Origin: Streptomyces dysideae
GTDB taxonomy: Bacteria > Actinomycetota > Actinomycetes > Streptomycetales > Streptomycetaceae
Reading direction: 5' to 3'
Length of the DNA: 64,000 nt
Assembly (NCBI RefSeq): GCF_001514305.1
Contig: NZ_KQ949097.1
Span: 101,948-165,947 of the forward strand
This document shows, one piece after another, positions 26,669 through 35,087 of the stretch. Position numbers and translations under genes: made by a program. The notes beneath the pieces were generated by a model. It did no database searches. It worked only from the letters and a program-made list of their open reading frames with translations, and was not told where the DNA came from. How positions within the stretch are numbered: position 1 is the first letter of the stretch; each line of letters opens with the position of its first letter.

Positions 26669-28057
26669 TCAGGCCCAGGATGTCACCGGCACGAACGAAC
26701 TGTCCTGCCGGAACAGATCCGTCCCGTCCGCCCGTTCCACCCGCAGCTGATAGCTGTAGTGCCGCAGGTAATAACCGGGGTAGTTGTACGACTCGAAGCG
26801 CATCGACCCGCTCGACGTCCCCGCACGGGCGACGTACGTCGCGTCCTTCGCGAACGTCGACGTGCCGTCGTTCGCGTCGAAGCGGGCGCGGAAGCCCCAG
26901 TGGCGGAGGTAGTTGCCGGACGCGTCGCGGAAGGAGTAGCCGTTGGCGTCGGCCAGGCCGGGGACCACCGTGAACGTGGCCGCCTGCTTCTCGGCGGTGC
27001 TGCTGGAGCCGCTCACCACCGGGAGGTTGAGGAGCGAGGACTGGGTCTGCCAGTAGCGCGTGGTGTAGTTGGCCGACTGGAAGGAGCGGGTGACGTTCTT
27101 GGCCAGGGCCGGGCCGCCCGAGACCGTCTCCTTGATGACGGTGAAGTGGCGTGCCGTGCCCGAGATCCCCGGCATGGCCCTCGGCGCGCTCCAGGTGGCG
27201 AAGGTGTCGTAGCTGTCGCTGTAGTAGTAGCTGCCGTCGCCGTAGCCGTCGAAGAAGAGACGCCAGGCGCCGTTGTCCAGCTGTACGAGCGCCGGGCCTT
27301 CGCGGTAGCTGCCCCAGCCCGCCCAGTTGCCGGTCCTCGAAATCGTGTAGGGGCCCGTGAGGTTCGACGCCGTCGCGTACTCGATGTACTTCGTCGTCTC
27401 GTTCTTGGTGAAGGCGTGATAGGTCGAGCCGATCTTCACGATGAACGTGTCGATATGGTTCGCGCCGATGCCGGACAGCGCCACGGGTGAACTCCACGCC
27501 GTCAGGCCGGAGTTCGTGGCCTTCAGCAGATACGGCGTGAAGATCCACTGGTCGTTGGTGGTCGAGCAGGACACGATGACGTTCACGCTGCCGTCGCTGT
27601 CGACGAACCACTCGGGCGCCCAGGCACGGGAGAGGTTGGCGATCGGGACCGTGTAGTCGTACAGGAACGTCCAGTTGACCCGGTCGGTGCTGCGGGCGAA
27701 GCCGATCGTGGTGCTGGTGTCCTGCCAGGTGTGCGTGGTGTAGGTGATGTAGTAGTAGCCGTCGGTGTGCCTGATGATGCTCGCGTCACGGATGCGGTTG
27801 CTGGGGGGCGTGTACGCGGAGGACCGCAGCAGTCTGAAGTCCGTGGCGTCGTCGGACTGGTAGACGTTCACCGTGCCGTCGGTGCTGTTGAGGAACGGCA
27901 CGATGGTGTAGCGGGTGGCGGAGCCGCTCGGCGGGGCTGCGGCCGCGGCCGTGCCGAGCAGTCCCGGCACTTCACCGAGGACGAGCGCGGATGCGGGCAG
28001 GGCGGCCATCGCGCGCAGCAGGGTGCGGCGGGACGGCGTACGGGGTCTCGTGGTCAC
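26669..28057 (-). CDS. Secreted GH43-like arabinanase/arabinofuranosidase with CBM42 (AbfB)
   Basis: Extracellular hydrolase of plant arabinan or arabinoxylan. 462 residues. A Tat signal (RRTLLRAMAALPASALVLG) is followed by a five-bladed propeller (~45-320): RIRDASIIRHTDGYYYITYT, APEWFVDSDGSVNVIVSC, EGPALVQLDNGAWRLFFDGY. Aspartates in the first two blades and the glutamate in REGPAL fit GH43 catalysis. Residues ~325-460 form an AbfB/CBM42 arabinose-binding module (RSFQSANYTTRYW, YLRHWGFRARFDANDG, YNYPGYYLRHYSYQLRV). Architecture matches the S. avermitilis exo-1,5-arabinofuranosidase as I recall it. GTG/ATG choice at 28057; the gene stands alone. Confidence 0.85.
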   Translation of the reverse strand: MTTRPRTPSRRTLLRAMAALPASALVLGEVPGLLGTAAAAAPPSGSATRYTIVPFLNSTDGTVNVYQSDDATDFRLLRSSAYTPPSNRIRDASIIRHTDGYYYITYTTHTWQDTSTTIGFARSTDRVNWTFLYDYTVPIANLSRAWAPEWFVDSDGSVNVIVSCSTTNDQWIFTPYLLKATNSGLTAWSSPVALSGIGANHIDTFIVKIGSTYHAFTKNETTKYIEYATASNLTGPYTISRTGNWAGWGSYREGPALVQLDNGAWRLFFDGYGDGSYYYSDSYDTFATWSAPRAMPGISGTARHFTVIKETVSGGPALAKNVTRSFQSANYTTRYWQTQSSLLNLPVVSGSSSTAEKQAATFTVVPGLADANGYSFRDASGNYLRHWGFRARFDANDGTSTFAKDATYVARAGTSSGSMRFESYNYPGYYLRHYSYQLRVERADGTDLFRQDSSFVPVTSWA

Positions 28058-28305
28058 GGGCGGCTCTCCCTCGGACTTTCCTTCAGACTTCGATGTCCGA
28101 AATAACGAACTCGGTTCGGCAAATCGATCAGAAGGTAGGGCCGGGTCAGGATCACGTCAATGGTTTGCGCACGGCCCGATGAGTTCTGTGGGAAAGCTGT
28201 GCGGTGCACCGGACATCGGCTCCGGCCAGGGCTGTTCCGTCATCGGCCGCACAGACGTTACCGTTCGGTGGGCAACGTGTGACATACGCCCCGGAGGTGT
28301 CCCGC

Positions 28306-29730
28306 ATGACGCTCGACCGTGCCACCGGCCTGGCGGAGTCCGCCCGTGCGCTGGCCGACGGAGAGGTGACGTCCCGGGCGCTCGTCGAAGCGGCTCTGGC
28401 GCGGATCGAGGCGACGCGGGGCTCGGTCAACGCCTTCCGGGTCGTCCGGGCCGAGGCCGCGCTCGCCGAGGCCGAGGAGGCGGACAAGGAGCTCGGTGCC
28501 GGGGTGCGCCGGCCGCTGCTCGGTGTGCCCGTCGCCGTGAAGGACGACATGGACGTGGCCGGTGCACCGACCGCGTTCGGCTGCCGGGGAGAGTTCCCGG
28601 CGGTCGCCGAGGACGGCGAGGCCGTACGGCGGCTGCGCGCGGCCGGGGCCTTGATCGTCGGCAAGACCAACACCTGCGAGCTCGGGCAGTGGCCGTTCAC
28701 CGAGGGGCCCGCCTTCGGGGCGACCCGCAACCCGTGGCACCCGGAGCACACTCCCGGCGGCTCGTCCGGCGGCTCGGCGGCCGCGGTCGCCGCCGGTCTC
28801 GTGCCCGCCGCGCTCGGCTCGGACGGCGCCGGGTCGGTGCGGATCCCGGCCTCCTGGACCCATCTCATCGGCATCAAGCCGCAGCGCGGCCGCATCTCCA
28901 CCTGGCCTCGCGGCGAGTCCTTCCAGGGCATCACGGTCAACGGCACCCTCGCCCGAACGGTGGCCGACGCGGCCCTCCTCCTGGACGCGGCGAGCGGCAA
29001 CCACGAACTCGACCCGCACCGCCCGCCGGCCGTCGACGCCTCGGAAGCCGCACGCCGCGACCCGGGCCGGCTGCGCATCGCGCTCTCCCTCAAACCGCCG
29101 TTCACCGCCCTGCCCGCACGCCTGCATCCGGAAGTGCGCGCCCGGGTCGTCCAACTCGCCGAGAAACTCAGCACGTTGGGACACACCGTCGAGGAGGCCG
29201 ATCCGCCGTACGGTCAGATCGGGCTGACCTTCGTACCGCGCGCGACCGTCGGTCTCGCGGAGTACGTCAGCGAGATCCCGTTCCCCGCACTCCTCGACCG
29301 GCGCACCCGGGACGCCGCCCGGCTGGGCCGGCTGCTCGGCGGGGCCCCGCTGCGGGCGGCGCGGCGTGCGGAGGCGGTTCTGCACCGCCGGCTCGGCCGG
29401 TTCCTCGAGTCGTACGACGTGATCCTCGCGCCGACAACGGCCGCTCCCCCACCGCGGATCGGCTCGATGCTGAACCTGAACGGCCTGGCCACCGACCGCG
29501 CGATGATCGCCGCCTGCCCCTACGCCTGGCCGTGGAACGTCCTGGGCTGGCCCGGCGTCAACGTCCCCGCCGGCTTCGCCCCGGGCGGCCTGCCCGTCGG
29601 CGCCCAGCTCCTCGGACCGGCCGACAGTGAGCCCCTGCTCATCTCACTCGCCGCGCAACTGGAGGCCGACCTGCGCTGGCACGAGGCATGGCCGCCGCTC
29701 GCGGTGGCCTCGGATTCCCCGGCGGCGTAA
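28306..29730 (+). CDS. Amidase-signature hydrolase
   Basis: Hydrolyses an unknown carboxamide by a Ser-cisSer-Lys triad. 474 residues. Lys79 in VPVAVKDDMDVAG; the glycine/serine-rich core TPGGSSGGSAAAVAAGLVP (~150) carries the cis-Ser, and GSDGAGSVRIPAS (~170) the nucleophile. C-terminal PGVNVPAGFAPGGLPVGAQL is typical of the family. ATG 28306 follows GGAGGTG; a longer frame from 28204 lacks a ribosome site. It is not one of a GatCAB set, since gatB and gatC are absent, so a catabolic or detoxifying amidase is likelier. Confidence 0.88.
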   Translation: MTLDRATGLAESARALADGEVTSRALVEAALARIEATRGSVNAFRVVRAEAALAEAEEADKELGAGVRRPLLGVPVAVKDDMDVAGAPTAFGCRGEFPAVAEDGEAVRRLRAAGALIVGKTNTCELGQWPFTEGPAFGATRNPWHPEHTPGGSSGGSAAAVAAGLVPAALGSDGAGSVRIPASWTHLIGIKPQRGRISTWPRGESFQGITVNGTLARTVADAALLLDAASGNHELDPHRPPAVDASEAARRDPGRLRIALSLKPPFTALPARLHPEVRARVVQLAEKLSTLGHTVEEADPPYGQIGLTFVPRATVGLAEYVSEIPFPALLDRRTRDAARLGRLLGGAPLRAARRAEAVLHRRLGRFLESYDVILAPTTAAPPPRIGSMLNLNGLATDRAMIAACPYAWPWNVLGWPGVNVPAGFAPGGLPVGAQLLGPADSEPLLISLAAQLEADLRWHEAWPPLAVASDSPAA

Positions 29731-29936
29731 GGGAGTTCGGCAGGCCGCTGTCGGCAACTCGCCGGGAACCGGTCGGAGATCGTCCGGGTCGGCGCCTTCG
29801 GGAACGTCGACAACATGATGCACCAGGACGGGCAGAGCCCGAACCGGACCTCACCGCCGCCCGCCAGGAAGGTGCCGGTGGACGGCGACAAGGGGCGGCG
29901 TCGGCGGCCCGGCGCGCAGGCTCTAACGTGATCTCC

Positions 29937-30383
29937 GTGACTGCGATCGCCGATGAGAACGCCCCGGGCCGGCACGGCCCCACCGCCACCGTCGAGGCCG
30001 ACCCGCGCAAGGTCGGCCGGGTGCGGACCGAGTACTCGCCCGCGCACGACGGGGACCCGGATCCCGGTGAGATCGTGTGGACCTGGGTTCCCTTCGAGGA
30101 AAATGACGGGCGTGGCAAGGACCGGCCCGTGCTCGTGGTCGCCCGGGAGGCGGCGGGCACCTTCCTCGCCGTCCAGTTGTCCAGCAAGCGGCACGACGGC
30201 GACCGGGAGTGGGTGCCGATCGGGAACGGGCCGTGGGACCGGTCGGGGCGGGACTCGTGGGTGGACGTGGACCGGGTGCTGCGGCTGCACGAGGAGGGCA
30301 TGCGCCGGGAGGCGTGCGCGCTGGACCGGATGCGGTTCAACTCCGTGCGGCACCGGCTACGGGAGCGCTACGGCTGGAGCTGA
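29937..30383 (+). CDS. PemK/MazF-like toxin-fold protein
   Basis: 148 residues. The core (PGEIVWTWVPFEENDGRGKD, RPVLVVARE, FLAVQLSSKRHDGDREWVPI, DSWVDVDRVLRLHE) is the PemK/MazF SH3-like fold of mRNA interferases, including the PGEIVW first strand and the K-RPVLVV strand. A ~45-residue N-terminal extension precedes it. No antitoxin-sized gene adjoins it: amidase lies upstream and the PARG gene is convergent. Start chosen at GTG 29937; GTG 29928 is equally possible. Whether it cleaves RNA is unknown. Confidence 0.75.
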   Translation: MTAIADENAPGRHGPTATVEADPRKVGRVRTEYSPAHDGDPDPGEIVWTWVPFEENDGRGKDRPVLVVAREAAGTFLAVQLSSKRHDGDREWVPIGNGPWDRSGRDSWVDVDRVLRLHEEGMRREACALDRMRFNSVRHRLRERYGWS

Positions 30384-30456
30384 CGCACGCCGGAAGCGGC
30401 TGCTCCGAAGCCGCGCGGCCCCGGCTGCGGACACGGCCGCACGGCCCGCCCGCCCG

Positions 30457-31281
30457 TCACCGCTGCAACTCACGCTCCGCGAACGCCCGTACGAAGGCCG
30501 CACGGACCACCGCTCCCGGCGTACGGTCCAGGACGCCGAACACCACGTGCTCGAAGGTCCCGGCGAACCGTCCGCCGGGGCCCAGCAGCGCGCGGAACGC
30601 CGCCGCCACCTGCGCCGGGTCGTTCTGGAAGACCCCGCAGCCCCACGCGCCCAGCACCAGCCGCCGGTGTCCGTGCGCGGCGGCCGTCTCCAGCACCCGC
30701 TCGGCCCGGACGGCGAGCGCATGCGGCAGCTCGGCCGCGCGCTCCGGTGCCGTACGCCGGACGACGCCCGCGTTCGGTGCCGCGGCGGTCAGGAAACCGG
30801 CCGTGTACGGCTCGTCCAGCAGATGGCCGCGGTCGTCGCGGAAGACGGGCACGCCGGGTGAGTGAATGACACGGTCCGTGTAGAACGGGTCGCGGTGGGC
30901 GCGGTGGTGGTCGTAGAAGGCGCGGACCCTGATCTGGCACGTGTACAGCGCGGAGGCTCGGCACAGGGCCTCCTCCTGCGCCTGGGCGCCGTTGAGGTAG
31001 CCGCCGCCGGGATTGCGGGCCGAGGCGAAGTTCAGTACGGCGACGGAGCCGCCCAGTCGGCGCGCGGCCTCCAGGCTGCTTTCCCCCGTGACCTCGAAGA
31101 ACGTGTCCACCGGGGCGGCCGACGGCACCGGGACGGGATCCGGGCCGTGCATCCGCGTGCCGGCCCGGGCCGTCTCGATCGCCGCCGCTATGGACACCTC
31201 GCGGCCGTCGGACGCGCGGTAGGTCCCGGCCGCCACGATCTGTTCGGTCTGCTGTGCGATCCCGCGCAGGCGCGCGCTCAT
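30457..31281 (-). CDS. Microbial poly(ADP-ribose) glycohydrolase (TIGR02452/DUF2263)
   Basis: Macrodomain-like hydrolase that removes ADP-ribose polymers. 274 residues. PARG signature NPGGGYLNGAQAQEEALCRA (~95-114) contains the GGG loop and the catalytic Glu pair QEE; the phosphate-binding loop LGAWGCGVFQNDP follows near 205. Start taken at ATG 31281, preceded by GGGGGTGG; the open frame extends to 31344 without a good ribosome site. Convergent with the PemK-like gene, 73 bp apart. Confidence 0.88.
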   Translation of the reverse strand: MSARLRGIAQQTEQIVAAGTYRASDGREVSIAAAIETARAGTRMHGPDPVPVPSAAPVDTFFEVTGESSLEAARRLGGSVAVLNFASARNPGGGYLNGAQAQEEALCRASALYTCQIRVRAFYDHHRAHRDPFYTDRVIHSPGVPVFRDDRGHLLDEPYTAGFLTAAAPNAGVVRRTAPERAAELPHALAVRAERVLETAAAHGHRRLVLGAWGCGVFQNDPAQVAAAFRALLGPGGRFAGTFEHVVFGVLDRTPGAVVRAAFVRAFAERELQR

Positions 31282-31570
31282 GGCGCCACCCCCGTGCGCG
31301 CCATGACCGCGCTCCGCGCGATCTCCCCCGTCGTGCTCATGCACGCATCGTGAGCGATGCTGGTGATGCTGTGCAACAGAGTTTTCCGACCCCGCGAACG
31401 ACCGGGAAAGTCCCTGGAAACGGCCGGAGGGCGAAGGTTACCGACCCGGAACGTGCCGGTACGCACCCTTGTGCGGAGCGGCGCGCTGGTCTTGGGTGGG
31501 ACGGGTGTGCCGACCCGGGCCATCCGAATTCCGGGTCGGCGACATGGTGGAATCTCAGGAGGATCCCTAC

Positions 31571-32944
31571 ATGTCCGAATCGCTGAGTGACTGTACGGAG
31601 CCCCGCTCCGCGGTCACCGAAGCCGAGGTGGAGGCCCTGGTCCGGGGCATCTGCTTCAAGACCGGCCCGCCCCGCACGCTCGGGGTCGAAGTGGAATGGC
31701 TCGTCCACGAGCTGCGCGGTCCGCAGCTCCCCGTGACACCCGAACGACTCGAAGCGGCCTACGCCGCACTGCGTACCGTGCCCCTGGGGTCGGCGCTCAC
31801 CGTCGAACCCGGCGGTCAGCTGGAGCTGAGCTCGCCGCCCGCCGCCTCGCTGATGGAGTGCATCGGTACCGTCTCCGCCGACCTCGACGCCGTCCGCGCG
31901 GCCCTGCGCGAGCACGATCTCGGCCTCGTCGGCATCGGCAACGATCCCTGGCACCTGCCACGCCGGTTCCTGCGCGAGCCGCGCTACGACGCCATGGAGA
32001 CGTATCTCGACCGTGCCGGTCCGGCCGGCCGCGCCATGATGTGCACCTCGGCCTCCGTCCAGGTCTGTCTGGACGCCGGACACGAGGAGCCCGGCCCGCT
32101 CGGGCACGGGCGGCGCTGGTGGCTGGCGCACCAGTTGGGCGCGGTCCTGGTGGCGGCGTTCGCCAACTCGCCGCTGGCCGGGCAGGAGCCCACCGGCTGG
32201 CTCTCCACCCGGCAGCTGCTGTGGATGGAGATCGGCGCGGGCCGGGCGGGCGCTCCCCCGCTCGACGGCGACCCGCGCAGCACCTGGGCCCGGCACGTCC
32301 TGGACGCCCCGGTGATGTGCGTACGCCAGGACAGCGGCCCGTGGGACGTCCCGGACGGGCTGTCCTTCCGGGAGTGGACCCGGTCGGGATCGCCCCGGCC
32401 GCCGACCCACGCGGACCTCGACTACCACCTCACGACGCTGTTCCCGCCGGTCAGACCGCGGGGTCACCTGGAGCTGCGCATGATCGACGCGCAGCCCGGC
32501 GAGGACGGCTGGATCGTGCCGCTCGCCGTGACGGCCGCCCTGTTCGACGACCGCGAGGCCACCGAGACCGCCTACCGCGCCGTGAAGCCGCTGGCCGAGC
32601 GCGCCCTGGCGGTGCCGGCGCCGCACAACGCGCTGTGGATCGACGCGGCCAGGTCCGGTCTCGCCGACCCCGAGCTGCGCGAGGTGGCCGTCGCCTGTTT
32701 CGCGGCGGCCCTGGAGGCCCTGCCCCGGCTCGGGGCGACCCCACAGGTCACGGACGCAGTGGCGGCGTATCAGGACCGCTATGTCAGCGAGGGCCGCTGC
32801 CCGGCCGACGACCTGCTGGACCGGCTGTACGGCACGGACCTCCCCCGGTCTCGGCTTCTCCCCCCACTCTCGGCCTCGCTCGAGCGGGGGGACCCCATGA
32901 CCGGGGGGACCCCCATCCCGCACGGGAAGGACATCCGCACGTGA
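31571..32944 (+). CDS. egtA: Ergothioneine biosynthesis glutamate-cysteine ligase EgtA
   Basis: ATP-dependent ligase making gamma-glutamylcysteine, the sulfur donor used by EgtB. 457 residues. GCS2-family landmarks: RTLGVEVEWLVHEL (metal-binding Glu pair, ~38-51), LTVEPGGQLELSSPP (~78-92), MMCTSASVQVCLD (~157), HLELRMIDAQPG (~300). ATG 31571 follows AGGAGG; a longer frame from 31469 is non-coding. The last ~35 residues are a GC repeat read as protein. The stop overlaps egtB (GTGA), first of four coupled genes. Confidence 0.93.
   Translation: MSESLSDCTEPRSAVTEAEVEALVRGICFKTGPPRTLGVEVEWLVHELRGPQLPVTPERLEAAYAALRTVPLGSALTVEPGGQLELSSPPAASLMECIGTVSADLDAVRAALREHDLGLVGIGNDPWHLPRRFLREPRYDAMETYLDRAGPAGRAMMCTSASVQVCLDAGHEEPGPLGHGRRWWLAHQLGAVLVAAFANSPLAGQEPTGWLSTRQLLWMEIGAGRAGAPPLDGDPRSTWARHVLDAPVMCVRQDSGPWDVPDGLSFREWTRSGSPRPPTHADLDYHLTTLFPPVRPRGHLELRMIDAQPGEDGWIVPLAVTAALFDDREATETAYRAVKPLAERALAVPAPHNALWIDAARSGLADPELREVAVACFAAALEALPRLGATPQVTDAVAAYQDRYVSEGRCPADDLLDRLYGTDLPRSRLLPPLSASLERGDPMTGGTPIPHGKDIRT
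32859..32898. repeat. Palindromic Streptomyces repeat at the 3' end of egtA (copy 1)
   Basis: CCCCCACTCTCGGC, then CTCGCTCGAGCGGGGGG and ACCCCAT. Nearly identical to 35024-35063 in egtC. It is followed by a second GGGGGGACCCCCAT block (32903-32916). It encodes the odd EgtA tail (LLPPLSASLERG). Confidence 0.8.
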
Positions 32945-34260
32945 CCGACCCCGCCCTCGACGCCGAGACGCTCCGCAAGCGGGCGCTGACCACACTCACC
33001 ACCGCCCGTGACCGTACGACCCTGCTCACCAGCTGCGTCGACGATCCCGACCTGACCGCCCAGCACTCTCCGCTGATGTCCCCGCTGGTGTGGGATCTCG
33101 CGCACATCGGCAACCAGGAGGAGATGTGGCTGCTGCGGGCGGTCGCCGGACGGGAGGCGATGCGGCCCGAGATCGACGGCCTCTACGACGCCTTCGAGCA
33201 TCCGCGTTCCGAACGCCCGTCCCTGCCGCTGCTGCCGCCCGCCGAAGCCCGGACGTACGCGGCGGAGGTACGCGGCCGGGTCCTGGACCTGCTGGAGGGC
33301 ACCGCGTTCCACGGGACGCGGCTGACGGAGGCGGGCTTCGCCTTCGGGATGATCGCCCAGCACGAACAGCAGCACGACGAGACGATGCTGATCACCCATC
33401 AGCTCAGGAAGGGGCCGCAGGCGCTCACCGCCCCGGACCCGGAACCGGCGCCGCTATTCACGGGTCCCTCCGAAGTCCTGCTCCCCGGCGGCCCGTTCAC
33501 CATGGGCACGTCCACCGAGCCGTGGGCGCTGGACAACGAACGCCCGGCGCACCGGCGCGAGGTGGCGCCCTTCTACATCGACACGACGCCGGTGACGAAC
33601 GCCGCGTTCCAGGCGTTCATCGAGGACGGCGGCTATGACGATCCCCGCTGGTGGACGCCCGACGGCTGGGAGCACATCCGCCGGCACGCGATCCACGCCC
33701 CGCTGTTCTGGCACCGCGACGGCAAGCAGTGGCTGCGGCGCCGGTTCGGTGTGACCGAGGTGGTGCCGCCCGACGAACCGGTGGTGCACGTGTGCTGGTA
33801 CGAGGCCGACGCGTACGCCCGCTGGGACGGGCGCCGACTGCCCACCGAGGCCGAGTGGGAGAAGGCTGCCCGGCACGACCCCGCCGGGGACCGCCCGACG
33901 CGCTACCCGTGGGGCGACGCCGACCCCGCGCCCGAGCACGCCAACCTGGGCCAGCGGCATCTGCGTCCGGCTCCGGCCGGGAGCTATCCGGCGGGTGAAT
34001 CGCCGCTCGGCGTACGGCAGTTGATCGGTGACGTGTGGGAGTGGACGGCGAGCGACTTCCTGCCGTACCCGGGGTTCGTGGCGTTCCCGTACAAGGAGTA
34101 CTCGGAGGTGTTCTTCGGGTCCGAGTACAAGGTGCTGCGCGGCGGTTCCTTCGCCGTGGACCAGGTGGCCTGCCGGGGCACGTTCCGCAACTGGGACTAT
34201 CCGATCCGGCGGCAGATCTTCTCCGGCTTCCGCACGGCCCGTTCCGCGGAGGGCGTCTGA
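32941..34260 (+). CDS. egtB: Hercynine oxygenase (sulfoxide synthase) EgtB
   Basis: Non-haem iron enzyme joining gamma-glutamylcysteine to hercynine with O2. 439 residues. An N-terminal DinB-like bundle carries iron ligands in WDLAHIGNQEEMW (~55) and in the HxxxHxE of FGMIAQHEQQHDETM (~137-151). The C-terminal FGE-sulfatase-like domain (~180-435) includes GGPFTMGT, FYIDTTPVTNAAFQAFI, RLPTEAEWEKAAR, GDVWEWTASDF and VLRGGSF. GTG start overlaps the egtA stop and the last codon overlaps egtC (TGATG). Confidence 0.95.
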   Translation: MTDPALDAETLRKRALTTLTTARDRTTLLTSCVDDPDLTAQHSPLMSPLVWDLAHIGNQEEMWLLRAVAGREAMRPEIDGLYDAFEHPRSERPSLPLLPPAEARTYAAEVRGRVLDLLEGTAFHGTRLTEAGFAFGMIAQHEQQHDETMLITHQLRKGPQALTAPDPEPAPLFTGPSEVLLPGGPFTMGTSTEPWALDNERPAHRREVAPFYIDTTPVTNAAFQAFIEDGGYDDPRWWTPDGWEHIRRHAIHAPLFWHRDGKQWLRRRFGVTEVVPPDEPVVHVCWYEADAYARWDGRRLPTEAEWEKAARHDPAGDRPTRYPWGDADPAPEHANLGQRHLRPAPAGSYPAGESPLGVRQLIGDVWEWTASDFLPYPGFVAFPYKEYSEVFFGSEYKVLRGGSFAVDQVACRGTFRNWDYPIRRQIFSGFRTARSAEGV

Positions 34261-35087
34261 TGTGCCGTCATCTCGCCTACCTGGGGCCCGAGGAGCCGCT
34301 CGGCAGACTTCTCGTGGAGCCGCCGCACAGTCTGTACCGCCAGTCGTGGGCGCCGCGACGGCAGCGGTACGGGACGGTCAACGCCGATGGTTTCGGGGTG
34401 GGTTGGTACGCCACCGAGGATCCGGTGCCGGCGCGGTACCGCCGGGCCGGGCCCGTCTGGGCGGATCCGTCCTTCGCCGATCTGACCCGGGTCGTACGCA
34501 CCACCGCGCTGCTCGCCGCCGTCCGGGACGCGACGGTGCCTGGCCCGGACGGGGAGGCCGCGGCGGCGCCGTTCGCCGCGGGCCCCTGGCTGTTCAGCCA
34601 CAACGGCGCCGTGGCGGGCTGGCCGCGCTCCCTGGCGCCGCTCGTCCCGCGTCTGCCCGCCGTGGATCCGCTGTCGCTGGAGGCCCGCACCGACTCGGCG
34701 TTCGTGTGGGCTCTGGTCCTGGCGCGGCTGCGCGCCGGTGACGACGAGGGCCAGGCGCTGGCCGACACCGTCCTGGAGGTCACCGAGGCGGCCCCCGGCT
34801 CCCGGCTCAACCTGATGCTCACCAACGGCGAGGCCATCGCCGCTACCGCCTGGGGCGACACCCTCTGGTATCTGTCCCGGCCCGGCGGCGGCACCGTGGT
34901 GGCCTCCGAGCCCTACGACGACGACCCGCACTGGCGGGAGGTCCCCGACCGCACCCTGCTCGCGGCGAGCGGCACCGACGTACTGCTCACCCCGCTCAAG
35001 GACCCGAGCGACACCCTGGCATCCTCCCCCACTCTCGGCTCCGCTCGAGCGGGGGGACCCCCATCCTCGAAGGAGCCCCGTACGTGA
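34260..35087 (+). CDS. egtC: Gamma-glutamyl hercynylcysteine sulfoxide hydrolase EgtC
   Basis: Class II glutamine-amidotransferase-fold enzyme that removes glutamate from the EgtB product. 275 residues. The catalytic N-terminal cysteine follows Met directly (MCRHLAYLG). NADGFGVGWY and LFSHNGAVAGW are the usual substrate-site motifs of the Ntn fold. ATG overlaps the egtB stop; the tail (residues ~255-275) is encoded by the same palindromic repeat as in egtA. Stop overlaps egtD by GTGA. Confidence 0.93.
   Translation: MCRHLAYLGPEEPLGRLLVEPPHSLYRQSWAPRRQRYGTVNADGFGVGWYATEDPVPARYRRAGPVWADPSFADLTRVVRTTALLAAVRDATVPGPDGEAAAAPFAAGPWLFSHNGAVAGWPRSLAPLVPRLPAVDPLSLEARTDSAFVWALVLARLRAGDDEGQALADTVLEVTEAAPGSRLNLMLTNGEAIAATAWGDTLWYLSRPGGGTVVASEPYDDDPHWREVPDRTLLAASGTDVLLTPLKDPSDTLASSPTLGSARAGGPPSSKEPRT
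35024..35064. repeat. Palindromic Streptomyces repeat at the 3' end of egtC (copy 2)
   Basis: CTCCCCCACTCTCGGC, then TCCGCTCGAGCGGGGGG and ACCCCCAT, about 40 bp, matching the egtA copy with few differences. Self-complementary centre GCTCGAGC; outer CCCCC/GGGGG arms can pair. It encodes SSPTLGSARAGGPPS at the EgtC C-terminus. Confidence 0.8.

Noticed and set aside
29735..29935. A small antitoxin gene upstream of the PemK-like gene.
   Set aside because: The plus-strand frames here lack a start with a ribosome site and show no antitoxin-like pattern.
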